DNA from: FEN-1073 sp963780865
GTDB taxonomy: Bacteria; Chloroflexota; Anaerolineae; Anaerolineales; RBG-16-64-43
Assembly: GCA_963780865.1 (NCBI GenBank)
Contig: CAWADT010000006.1
Coordinates: 62,001 to 126,000 of the forward strand
Direction: 5' to 3'
Length of the DNA: 64,000 nucleotides
In this document: piece by piece, positions 43,298-52,144 of the stretch
How the letters are laid out: every line of letters starts with the position of its first letter
How positions within the stretch are numbered: position 1 is the stretch's first letter
Translations under genes and position numbers: made by a program
The notes under the pieces: model-generated
Seen by the model: only the letters and a program-made list of their open reading frames with translations
The model's database searches: none
Told to the model about the DNA's origin: nothing

Positions 43298-45198
43298 ACT
43301 CGGCGCGGACATTCGCCGAAAAGGCGCTGGCCCGCGCCGCGGGGGAAGGAGACGCCCGCGCCGGCCAGATTCTGACGGTTCGCCCGGAGCGGATCCTTTC
43401 CCACGACAATACCGCCGCCATCGCCCAGATTTTCCGGTGCGAGCTGGGCGCGGAAAAGGTCCAGGACCCCTCGCGTCTGATCGTGGTCCTGGACCACGCC
43501 TCTCCTCCGCCAACCGCCAAGCACTCGCAGAACCATGCCGAGGCGCGCGCCTTCGTTTGCGAGCAGGGTGTACGCGATTTTTTCGACATTGGGCGCGGGA
43601 TCTGCCATCAGGTGGTCGGGGAGGAGGCGCTGCTGCTGCCGGGCGAGGTCATCCTCGGGGCGGATTCACACACGACTCATCACGGCTGGATGGGCGCGTT
43701 CGGAGCGGGGATCGGGCGAAGCGAGACGGCCGCGCTTTGGGCCACCGGCTCGCTTTGGCTGCGGGTGCCGCAAAGCGTCCGCCTCACGCTCACGGGCCGA
43801 CTCCGGCCGGGCGTGACCAGCAAGGACCTGTGTCTGGCGCTGATCGGAGAACTCGGGGCCGACGGCGGGCTGTATCTTTCCCTGGAATTCGGAGGGCCCG
43901 GCCTGAGGGATCTTTCGCTCGAAAGCCGGATGGTGATCCCGAATGTGATGGCCGAGTTCGGCGTGAAGAACGCCTTTCTCGCGCCGGACGATTCGGTTTT
44001 TGATTATCTCGCCTCGCGCGGATCGGGACGGGCGAGCCGGGCGGATTGCGAATCTTCAGCGCTGATCCCCGATCCGGGGGCGGAGTATCTGGCGGAATAC
44101 GAATTGGATTTGGACGCCATCGATCCGCTCGTGGCGGCGCCGCACGGGGTCGATCAGCGGCGGACGCTTGAGGAAGCGGCCGGCCGCCGGATCGACATGG
44201 CCTTCATCGGAACGTGCACCAACGGGCGCCTGGAGGACCTGCGCGCCGCCGCGGCCGTGCTGCAAGGGAAAAAGGTGGCGCGCGGCACGCGCTTGTTGGT
44301 CAACCCGGCTTCGGTCGAGGTGTACCGCGCCGCGGTGGAAGAGGGTACCCTCGGCGCTTTGCTTGACGCGGGCGCGGTGATCGGAATCCCGGGCTGCGGG
44401 CCGTGCATGGGAAATCATCTGGGGATTCCCGCCGCCGGCGAGGTGGTCTTCTCCACCGCCAACCGGAATTTCAAGGGACGCATGGGCCAGCCGGAGGCGG
44501 AAATCTATCTGGGTTCGCCCGCACTAGTCGCGGCGGGCGCGGCGCTGGGGCGGATTCCTTCCTTGGAAGAATTCGGTTTTCCCGCGGCGGGCGGGCGCGG
44601 CGCTTTCCTCCATTTGCTGCGCGGAGACGATCTGCGCGCGCTGCGCGCCGGGGCTCCCAAAAGCTCCGCGGCGAATCGACCGGCGGCCGCGGAAAAAAAC
44701 CGGTTTCCCGCCGACGGAAAGGCCTGGGTGTACGGTGATAACGTGAACACCGACCAGCTCTTCCCGGGAAAATATACGTATACGTTGCGGGCGCCGGAGG
44801 AAATCGCGGCGCACGCGCTGGAGGACCTCGATCCTGATTTTGCGCGCGCCTCCGAACCCGGCGACGTGATCTTCGCCGGCCGGAATATGGGCTGCGGATC
44901 CTCCCGCGAACAGGCGGTGACCTGCCTGACCCGGCGCGGCGTGCGCGCGGTGGTGGCCGCTTCCTTTGCGCGCATCTTCTATCGCAACGCCATCAACCAG
45001 GGTCTGGCGGCGATCGTCTGCCCGGAAGCCGTGGCCGCCGCCCGGAGGGGCGATCCGGTGCGGGTGGATTTGGAACGCGGCGAAGTGCTGCTGCCCGCCG
45101 GAAAATTTTCCTTTCCGGCCTTTCCGTCCAACGTGCGCGAATTGCTCGCGGCGGGAGGTTTGATCCCGTTTTTAATCGCTAATCGAAGACGGGTATAA
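43294..45198 (+). CDS. Fused homoaconitase (large plus small subunit)
   Basis: 634 residues from GTG 43294. The first ~420 residues are an aconitase/LeuC-type large subunit: VVLDHASPPP, ILGADSHTTHHG, and iron-sulfur ligands in FIGTCTNGRLED and PGCGPCMGNH. After a linker near residue 470 comes a LeuD-like swivel domain (AWVYGDNVNTDQLFPGKYTY, IFAGRNMGCGSSREQA, ASFARIFYRNAINQGL). LysT and LysU are usually two genes; here they are one chain. Isomerises homocitrate to homoisocitrate. Isopropylmalate isomerase is the alternative, but the context favours homoaconitase. Confidence 0.88.
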   Translation: MNSARTFAEKALARAAGEGDARAGQILTVRPERILSHDNTAAIAQIFRCELGAEKVQDPSRLIVVLDHASPPPTAKHSQNHAEARAFVCEQGVRDFFDIGRGICHQVVGEEALLLPGEVILGADSHTTHHGWMGAFGAGIGRSETAALWATGSLWLRVPQSVRLTLTGRLRPGVTSKDLCLALIGELGADGGLYLSLEFGGPGLRDLSLESRMVIPNVMAEFGVKNAFLAPDDSVFDYLASRGSGRASRADCESSALIPDPGAEYLAEYELDLDAIDPLVAAPHGVDQRRTLEEAAGRRIDMAFIGTCTNGRLEDLRAAAAVLQGKKVARGTRLLVNPASVEVYRAAVEEGTLGALLDAGAVIGIPGCGPCMGNHLGIPAAGEVVFSTANRNFKGRMGQPEAEIYLGSPALVAAGAALGRIPSLEEFGFPAAGGRGAFLHLLRGDDLRALRAGAPKSSAANRPAAAEKNRFPADGKAWVYGDNVNTDQLFPGKYTYTLRAPEEIAAHALEDLDPDFARASEPGDVIFAGRNMGCGSSREQAVTCLTRRGVRAVVAASFARIFYRNAINQGLAAIVCPEAVAAARRGDPVRVDLERGEVLLPAGKFSFPAFPSNVRELLAAGGLIPFLIANRRRV

Positions 45199-45274
45199 AA
45201 TCCCTCCTAACGGTTCCCCTCTTCAGTGAAACAATATTTCTGGATTGTTCGATCCGGCGGAGAAGTATATCGAG

Positions 45275-46333
45275 ATGACTTCCGAGTATGAAACATTAAG
45301 GGAACTTGTCGAGCATTTCAGTCCGACAAAACATGAGGCGGAAGCCGTCGCCTGGCTGGTGGGGCGGATGCGAGCCTTGGGTTTTACTTCCGCACGGACC
45401 GACGAGGCGGGCAACGCCGTCGGAACGATCGGGGCGGGCCTGAACCAGATCGTTCTGCTCGGCCACATCGATACCGTGCCCGGAAAAATCCCCGTCCGCG
45501 TGGAAAATGGATTTCTCCACGGCCGGGGCGCGGTGGATGCCAAAGGCCCGCTGGCAGCGTTCGTGGACGCGGCCGCTCAAACCGGACCGGTCCCCGATTG
45601 GCAGATCGTCGTCATCGGAGCGGTCGAAGAGGAGGGCGAGTCCGCCGGCGCGTGGCACGTGGCTTCGCGTTATCACCCGCGCTGCGCGATCCTCGGCGAG
45701 CCGAGCGGATGGAACCGGATCGCGCTCGGATACCGCGGGGTGATCCATTTTCGATTTCAGGCGCGGCAATCGATCGGCCACACCGCCTCGGGTAGGGACA
45801 CCGCGGCCGAGACAGCCGTGGAATTCTGGAACCGGCTGGTGAAAATTTGCGCGCGGGAAAACCAGTCCGCCGCAAGGAAATTCGACCAATTGACGCCCGT
45901 GCTGCAGGAGATGCGCTCCGCCGGCGACGGATTTATCGAGCAGGGCGAAATGGCCGGGAACGTACGCCTGCCGCAGCGGGTGACGACGGAAAAGATGAAG
46001 GAGCTGTTGGACGAAGCGGCCGCCGGCATCGGATCGGTGGAAACCGACGCCGTCCCGCTGAACGCCTTTCGGGTGGAGAAAGCCACGCCCGTCGTCGGGG
46101 CTTTGCTTTCAGCCATTCGATCCCTCGGCGGCGAACCTTCGTTCAGCCTGAAACTGGGGACGTCCGATCTCAGCATTGTCGGGCCGGCTTGGAATTGCCC
46201 CGCGGCGGTGTACGGGCCGGGCGATTCCACGCTCGATCACACGCCCTTGGAATGCATTTCGCTTGAGGAATATGGGAAGGCCGTCGCCGTGCTGGTCAGC
46301 GTGTTGAAACGCTTGACGGTTGCGGCTCGATAG
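45275..46333 (+). CDS. lysK: [LysW]-lysine/ornithine hydrolase
   Basis: 352 residues, M20 zinc peptidase fold. First metal His and Asp in IVLLGHIDTVPGKIPV, bridging Asp in HGRGAVDAKGPLAAFV, and the catalytic Glu pair in GAVEEEGESAGAWHV. Frees lysine or ornithine from LysW, recycling the carrier. ATG 45275 (GGAGAA upstream) is preferred to the in-frame TTG 45245. Last gene of the LysW pathway here. Confidence 0.93.
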   Translation: MTSEYETLRELVEHFSPTKHEAEAVAWLVGRMRALGFTSARTDEAGNAVGTIGAGLNQIVLLGHIDTVPGKIPVRVENGFLHGRGAVDAKGPLAAFVDAAAQTGPVPDWQIVVIGAVEEEGESAGAWHVASRYHPRCAILGEPSGWNRIALGYRGVIHFRFQARQSIGHTASGRDTAAETAVEFWNRLVKICARENQSAARKFDQLTPVLQEMRSAGDGFIEQGEMAGNVRLPQRVTTEKMKELLDEAAAGIGSVETDAVPLNAFRVEKATPVVGALLSAIRSLGGEPSFSLKLGTSDLSIVGPAWNCPAAVYGPGDSTLDHTPLECISLEEYGKAVAVLVSVLKRLTVAAR

Positions 46334-46386
46334 CCGCCGGAAACGCGCCGCAGACGGCGCGGGTATAATTTCGACGGGAGATACCC

Positions 46387-47547
46387 ATGGCCGGAGAAGA
46401 TCTGAAAAATCGCGTCGACTGGCTGGATGAAGAACGACGGAAGGATAAAGCGCTCCTGGCCAAGCTGGAAGAGCGCCTGGCGGGGATGACCGCCGCTTCG
46501 GAATCGCACGGCAAACAGCTGCAAGAGCAGGGGGCGCAGCTGGCGAAGGTCGGCGCAAGAGTGCAAATGCAGAAGGTGGACGAACTCCTGGCGAAAAATC
46601 GCGAGGAGACCGGCTACGCGTTGGAAGCGATGGAGAAAAGGCGCCTGGAGCTGGAAGACGAGGTATCCAAATCCCGAAATCTCGAAAAAGACCGCGTCGA
46701 AAAGACGATGGGGGAATTTAAAAAGCAAATGGATACCCTGGCCGATATGCGCGAAATGATGGAAGCGCGCAAGGCCGAACAGGCCCGGCAGGCCAATCTT
46801 CTGCAAGAGATGCGTAAGACCCTGGACGTTATCCAAAAGCGCGACGAAGAGCGAACGCGCATCATTGCCGCGGTCGAGGAAGGCCGGCGGCAGGACATCC
46901 GCCGCATGGCCGACATCCAGGGCGAACATCAGACCGTCCGGCAGAAAAGCGGCGAAATCGATTCGAGATTGGACGCCGTCGAGACCGCCTCGATGAGGTT
47001 GGACGCCAAACTCCGCGAGCTCGCGGCCCAGGAACTGGAACGGCGGAATGCCATGGCCATCTGGCAGGAGCAGCAGACGGCTTCCGCTACGGAGCGCGAA
47101 CGCCAGTGGAAGGATTGGGAGAAACGAAGCTCTAAATCGATCGCGCGCATGAACGAATTCCTCGCGCAGATCGACACCTACCGGGAACTGGAGCGCTCGA
47201 TGGGCCAGGCTATTTCGGAGTTCCATGAAATCTCCGAGCGCTCGGAGCAGAAACTCAAGGAGATGGCGGAAATCCAACGGATCCAGGAAGACCGCCTGCG
47301 CCAGGATTGGAATACCTTCCTGGCCGACGACCAGAAGCGTTGGACGGCTCAGAACCTCACCTGGGAAGACGAATGGCGCGAGCGCGACCGCAAATTCACC
47401 AAGGCGACTGAAAGACTGGCGCGTCTCGAGGAGCAATCCGAGGAACTTGCGGACGATCTCCGTTCCACCCGAGAGGGAGACCGGGCGCGCCTGGAAACCC
47501 TGGCCAACACCATCCGCGAATGGCTGGCGCGGTCCGCCCCGAAATAG
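46387..47547 (+). CDS. Long coiled-coil protein, function unknown
   Basis: 386 residues, almost entirely charged heptad helix (Lys/Glu/Arg/Gln-rich, for example RRKDKALLAKLEERL and EMREMMEARKAEQARQANLL-type segments), without membrane helix or known domain. ATG 46387 has GGGAG, and TATAAT lies at 46364-46369. selB starts 11 bases after it, so the two share a transcript. A structural or scaffolding role is only a guess. Confidence 0.7.
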   Translation: MAGEDLKNRVDWLDEERRKDKALLAKLEERLAGMTAASESHGKQLQEQGAQLAKVGARVQMQKVDELLAKNREETGYALEAMEKRRLELEDEVSKSRNLEKDRVEKTMGEFKKQMDTLADMREMMEARKAEQARQANLLQEMRKTLDVIQKRDEERTRIIAAVEEGRRQDIRRMADIQGEHQTVRQKSGEIDSRLDAVETASMRLDAKLRELAAQELERRNAMAIWQEQQTASATERERQWKDWEKRSSKSIARMNEFLAQIDTYRELERSMGQAISEFHEISERSEQKLKEMAEIQRIQEDRLRQDWNTFLADDQKRWTAQNLTWEDEWRERDRKFTKATERLARLEEQSEELADDLRSTREGDRARLETLANTIREWLARSAPK

Positions 47548-47558
47548 CCCCTCCCCGC

Positions 47559-49445
47559 ATGCGCGTACTGGCCACCGCAGGGCACGTTGATCACGGAAAA
47601 TCCACTCTGGTGGAAGCCCTCACCGGCACGCACCCCGACCGGCTTAAAGAAGAACGCGAACGGGAAATGACCATCGATCTCGGTTTCGGGTATTTCACCC
47701 TGCCCGACGGGACCTTTGTGGGCATCGTCGACGTTCCAGGGCACCGCGATTTCATCGACAACATGCTCGCTGGTGTGGGCGGCGTGGACGCCGCGCTGCT
47801 GGCGATCGCCGCGGACGAAGGGCCTATGCCGCAAACCCGGGAGCACCTGGCCATTCTCGATTTGCTCGGAGTGACCACGGGCATCGTCGCCCTGACCAAG
47901 ATCGATCTGGTCCGGGACCCGGAGGAACTTGCGCTCATTCACCGGAATATCGAGGAATTACTGCAGCCCACCGCGCTCAGCGGAGCGGAAATACTCCCCG
48001 TTTCGGCGCGCACCGGGGCGGGCATTCCGGAATTGAAACAAGCGCTCGTGCGCCTTTTAAAGGAATCCCCGCCGCGCTCGGATCTCGGACGGCCGCGGCT
48101 GCCGGTAGACCGGTCGTTCATGCTGACAGGTTTTGGCGCCGTAGTGACCGGGACTTTGCTGGATGGCACCCTGGAAACCGGAGCGGAGGTGGAAATTCTT
48201 CCGGGCGGGAAGCGCGCGCGAATCCGCGGCCTGCACATTCACGATAAACAGGTCCAGCGCGCCGATCCGGGCGGCCGGGTCGCCGTCAACTTGAGTGGGC
48301 TGGATGCGGGCGAAATCCTCCGCGGCCAGGTGGTTGTCCTCCCCGGAACGTACGCCCCCAGCCGGAGAATGGACCTGCGGGTCCGGATGCTGGCGGATGG
48401 GGAGATCGCGCTCAAGCACGACAGCGAAGTGAAGTTATATCTCGGAGCGGCGGAGACCATGGCCCGGGCGCGCATTCTAGGGGCGGACGCGATCGCTCCC
48501 GGAGCTTCCGGCTGGGCGCAATTTGTCCTGGCGGAGGAGGTGGTCGCGGCGCATGGGGACCGGGCGATCCTGCGCCGCCCGTCGCCGGGCGCAACGATCG
48601 GCGGCGGGACGGTGATCGAGCCGCATCCGGAAAAACTGCACCGCCGCTTCGAGGCCGAGGTTACGGCCCGATTGGAGGCGGTGGAGAAGGGCGGCACGGG
48701 CGAGAGAATTCTGCAAACCCTCTCCGCCGAGGTGGCGATGAATTTGGAAGACGCGCTGCAATCGGCCGGGATGGGTCCGGAGGCGCAGCCGGTAATCGCG
48801 AACCTCATCGCCCGAGGCGAATTGATTCTTCTTTCGGGTGGCCCCTCCGCGCCGCGCGACGCGCTGGTGTGTTCACGCGCTTCGTGGGAGCGACTGAATG
48901 GGAAGATCACGGCGCTGCTGGGGGAGTATCACCGCGAGCACCCGTTGCGGGCCGGAATGCCGCGGGAGGCGCTGCGCGCCCGCGCGGGGATTCCGGCGAA
49001 GGCGGCCGGACCGGTGCTGGCGCGCGCGGCCGCCGACCAAATCCTGGTGGAAACCGCGCGCAGCGTGCGCCTGCCCGGATTCGAAAGGGTATTCACTCCG
49101 GCTCAGCGGCAGATTGCGGACGCGCTGCTCGCGCGCTTTGCGCAGAACCCGTATCAGCCACCTTCGGTAAAGGACTGCCTGGCGGAGGCGGGCGAGGAGA
49201 TCTACACCGCGCTCGTGGAAAGCGGCAAGCTCAAGCCGATCACGGCCGAGGTGGTTTTTCTGACACCGACCTATGAGGAAATGACCGGGCGCCTCCGGGA
49301 GGCGCTCCGTACCCGCGAACAAATGACCGCCGCCGATGTGCGCGACCTATTCGGTTCCTCGCGCAAGTACATCCTGCCGTTCCTCGAATATCTCGACGCG
49401 CAGGGCGTCACCAAACGCGAGGGGGATTTCAGGCGGCTAAGGTGA
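47559..49445 (+). CDS. selB: Selenocysteine-specific elongation factor
   Basis: 628 residues. GTPase domain starts VLATAGHVDHGKSTLVEALTG with DVPGHRDFI and TKID; EF-Tu-like domains II-III follow, and C-terminal winged helices (ADVRDLFGSSRKYILPFLEYLD) bind the SECIS hairpin. Delivers Sec-tRNA to UGA codons. ATG 47559 fits the MRV-LATAGHVDHGK start of the family; ATG 47520 overlaps the upstream gene. selA, selD and the Sec tRNA are not in the window. Confidence 0.95.
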   Translation: MRVLATAGHVDHGKSTLVEALTGTHPDRLKEEREREMTIDLGFGYFTLPDGTFVGIVDVPGHRDFIDNMLAGVGGVDAALLAIAADEGPMPQTREHLAILDLLGVTTGIVALTKIDLVRDPEELALIHRNIEELLQPTALSGAEILPVSARTGAGIPELKQALVRLLKESPPRSDLGRPRLPVDRSFMLTGFGAVVTGTLLDGTLETGAEVEILPGGKRARIRGLHIHDKQVQRADPGGRVAVNLSGLDAGEILRGQVVVLPGTYAPSRRMDLRVRMLADGEIALKHDSEVKLYLGAAETMARARILGADAIAPGASGWAQFVLAEEVVAAHGDRAILRRPSPGATIGGGTVIEPHPEKLHRRFEAEVTARLEAVEKGGTGERILQTLSAEVAMNLEDALQSAGMGPEAQPVIANLIARGELILLSGGPSAPRDALVCSRASWERLNGKITALLGEYHREHPLRAGMPREALRARAGIPAKAAGPVLARAAADQILVETARSVRLPGFERVFTPAQRQIADALLARFAQNPYQPPSVKDCLAEAGEEIYTALVESGKLKPITAEVVFLTPTYEEMTGRLREALRTREQMTAADVRDLFGSSRKYILPFLEYLDAQGVTKREGDFRRLR

Positions 49446-49548
49446 GACCCGGGCGGTTTTTCCCGCTCGCTGAAGCAACCTGAGCCGTTTATCCGATATT
49501 GGGTTGGATCGCCCGTTCGTGTCCCGCCGTCTGATCGCGGCGATTGGA

Positions 49549-50286
49549 CTATTGGGCGGGAAGATCCACCTGTAGAATGGTTCCGCCTTCGCCCACTACC
49601 CAGCAATTCCGCGCGTTTGGACAGTGCAAACCCAACAAAGGGTAATACGCATTTTCACCGACGGGATTCCATTGCCCGCCTCCGTCATCGGAATAGAAAA
49701 TCAATCCTGAATTGGTGGCCAGCAGGCCGATCTGGGGAGTGAGGAATTGAATGTCTTGAACTTCGCCGTACCCCGTCTGATCCCCGCCGAATGTTCCGGC
49801 CGGCCACAGTTCGGATTGGGTCCATGTCTGGCCGCCGTCGGACGTATGGAACAATACCTGACCCACAACCCAGCCGTTCTTGTCGTCGAAAAAAAATACG
49901 GAATAGATCCTTGGATTGCAGATGCCAAAATAGGAAGGATCGCAGGAAAAATTCTGCCGCATCCAATGCGAGCCGCCGTCGGCGGTGGCAAAGAGTTCGT
50001 AATTTCCGCCTGCGGCCCACCCATGCTGCGCATCGGGGAAGGAGAGCATGCTTTGGACGCTCCCAAACCCAATCTGCAATCCGCCGTTCTCCCCCTTAAT
50101 CCGGTATCCACCCAGGTCCAATGCTGGCCACCGTCCACGGTATGGGCCAAGCCGAGGTTGTCGATACCGCTGCCGGTGTAGAAATTCTCGGAGGCCAGCG
50201 CCCAGCCGTTTTGACGGTCGAGAAACCGTACGGAAGAAAATTCCGGGAAATACGTCGGGTTGAGTTCCATCCCCTGGCTTTCCCAT
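49549..50286 (-). pseudogene. C-terminal blades of the propeller lipoprotein, out of frame
   Basis: The part below about 50095 continues the 49701-51917 protein: ENGGLQIGFGSVQSMLSFPD, then GWAAGGNYELFATADGGSHW, GWVVGQVLFHTSDGGQTW and CWVVGEGGT to the stop at 49549. Adding one base to the five-G run (CCCCC at 50091-50095 on the plus strand) restores one frame; the full span 49549-51917 is 3n-1 long. The part above 50095 is a shadow. Confidence 0.7.
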
Positions 50287-51917
50287 GTCTTACCGCCGTC
50301 GGCGGTATGCAGGATAAAGTTCTTGGGACTGGTCATCTGATAGTTGTATGTCCCAACTGCCCAACCGTTCAACGGATCGACGAAGGCGACGCTTTCCAAT
50401 CGATCGTTGCTGGACGAACTCGGCAGCGGAGGCATTTCGTACTGCTCGGACCACGTTCCACCTCCGTCCGCGGTGTGCAGAATAACCTGCCCCCACATGC
50501 CCGGCGAATAATTCTTGCTGCCCACGGCCCAGCCATTCTTGTCATCCGGAAAGAATACATCGTGAAAAATAAAATGCGGATTGAGGTAGGTTGGGGTGAA
50601 GAGGCAAGTGTTATCTGCGCAATCCGTTTTTTCCCAAGGACGATCGGATCGGGCAAGATAATCGTTATCCCCCACGAGGATGACTTGATCATCGACGATT
50701 GACAGGCTATATATGCCCGGGGAATTGAATATTTCGCGTTGATCCATCAACACCTCTTCCCAGGTCTCTCCGCCGTCCATTGTCCGGTAGATAGGTTGGT
50801 TCGGGGATGCATAATCAAAACCAACCACATAACCTCGATTGGCATCGGCAAATTGCATATCCCATAGGGGCGCAAAGACATCGCAGGGAGGGGATTGCCG
50901 TTCCCAGGTTTTCCCTCCGTCCCGGGTATGGAAAACACATCCGCCCTCGATGCCGCTGTTTCCGGGAAATCCGGCCACCCATCCGTTACTCTTATCCGTC
51001 CACTCGACCGCGGTAAAAATGATGTTTAGTTCGGGGCTGTACAGTTCCTCCCAGGTTTTCCCGCCGTCCGCCGTGTGATACACAACTCCGGCCTGGATGA
51101 TTTCCTGATGTTCATCCTCCCCCATATATTTCTGCCCCACCGCCCAGCCTTCCTGCGCATCGAGGAATTTAATCCGGTTCATGAGGCTGGCATTTTCCGG
51201 TAGGCCTTGTTGTTGCCAGCTTTCACCGCCGTCTTCCGTATGCCAAACACTGCCTTTCCAATTCACCGCCGTTCCAAACGTTGGGTCGTATTGGGTGGAG
51301 TGAAAGCTGGTCGCCCACCCTTCGGTTGCACTGATAAAAGAAACACCGCGGAATTCGTCCTGGGAATCGACGGCTTGTCGAATCCAATGTTCGCCACCGT
51401 CGGTGGTATGAATTATTGTTCCATTCGTTCCCACCGCCCAACCGTTGGTTTCATCGACGAAATCGACGTTGCGCAATGTTTCGACGATATCCGTTTTTTG
51501 CGGTTTCCAGGTGAGGCCGCCGTCAATGGTTTTGATCACCGTGCCCGTATACTCCCGCAGGGTTTGATCCCAATGCGGATCTCCCACCGCCCAGCCAATA
51601 TTGGCCGAAATGAAATCCACATCCTTCAGAGAATAGGATGTTTCCTCGAATTGTTGAACGACGGGGAATGGGAGGGATTTCAGCGCGGTCGGGCTTCCAG
51701 CTTCCGTGGGATAGATAAAACTGGTTGGTATTTCAGGGATGGTAACCCGGGGAGTGGGGGGATAGCCGGAGGTTCGAGTGAATCCCGGCGGCATCGATCG
51801 AGTAAGCGTTGCTTCGAGAGTTGGTTGATTGATTACGCCGCATGCAATCGAAAAACAGACGACAAGGAATAACCGAATAATTAATAGGCCAGAGCCAGCC
51901 CTCCGATTTCCTTTCAT
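49701..51917 (-). CDS. Large beta-propeller (Ycf48/BNR-like) lipoprotein, frameshifted
   Basis: Starts with a lipoprotein signal (LFLVVCFSIACG, lipid Cys about residue 26) and then carries nine blades with the recurring GWAVG ... TxDGGxTW pattern (GWAVGTNGTIIHTTDGGEHW, GWAVGQKYMG, GYVVGFDYA, GWAVGSKNY, GWALASENF). The last ~115 residues after VDTGLRG are out of frame; the true end lies in the next frame and supplies about four more blades, so the protein likely has two seven-bladed propellers. Ycf48/HCF136-like domains bind proteins or ligands; the role in a non-phototroph is unknown. Confidence 0.8.
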   Translation of the reverse strand: MKGNRRAGSGLLIIRLFLVVCFSIACGVINQPTLEATLTRSMPPGFTRTSGYPPTPRVTIPEIPTSFIYPTEAGSPTALKSLPFPVVQQFEETSYSLKDVDFISANIGWAVGDPHWDQTLREYTGTVIKTIDGGLTWKPQKTDIVETLRNVDFVDETNGWAVGTNGTIIHTTDGGEHWIRQAVDSQDEFRGVSFISATEGWATSFHSTQYDPTFGTAVNWKGSVWHTEDGGESWQQQGLPENASLMNRIKFLDAQEGWAVGQKYMGEDEHQEIIQAGVVYHTADGGKTWEELYSPELNIIFTAVEWTDKSNGWVAGFPGNSGIEGGCVFHTRDGGKTWERQSPPCDVFAPLWDMQFADANRGYVVGFDYASPNQPIYRTMDGGETWEEVLMDQREIFNSPGIYSLSIVDDQVILVGDNDYLARSDRPWEKTDCADNTCLFTPTYLNPHFIFHDVFFPDDKNGWAVGSKNYSPGMWGQVILHTADGGGTWSEQYEMPPLPSSSSNDRLESVAFVDPLNGWAVGTYNYQMTSPKNFILHTADGGKTWESQGMELNPTYFPEFSSVRFLDRQNGWALASENFYTGSGIDNLGLAHTVDGGQHWTWVDTGLRGRTADCRLGLGASKACSPSPMRSMGGPQAEITNSLPPPTAARIGCGRIFPAILPILASAIQGSIPYFFSTTRTAGLWVRYCSIRPTAARHGPNPNCGRPEHSAGIRRGTAKFKTFNSSLPRSACWPPIQD

Positions 51918-52144
51918 CGTGATCTCCTCTCTACTCGGGAACGAACGATTTCTATGAAAATGCGGTCCTGATTAATCCTACGGATAGGCCATTTTCAAGA
52001 TGCTGGGGAAAATCTGTACCCCCATGAGTGTGTGAATGACCGTAGGAATTTTCCTGCGCGAGATTGAAAATAATAATTAATTTTGATGCTCTCACACCCT
52101 CCCTCTCCAATAATTATCCCGGCGGCAACGCACCCGCGAACGGC

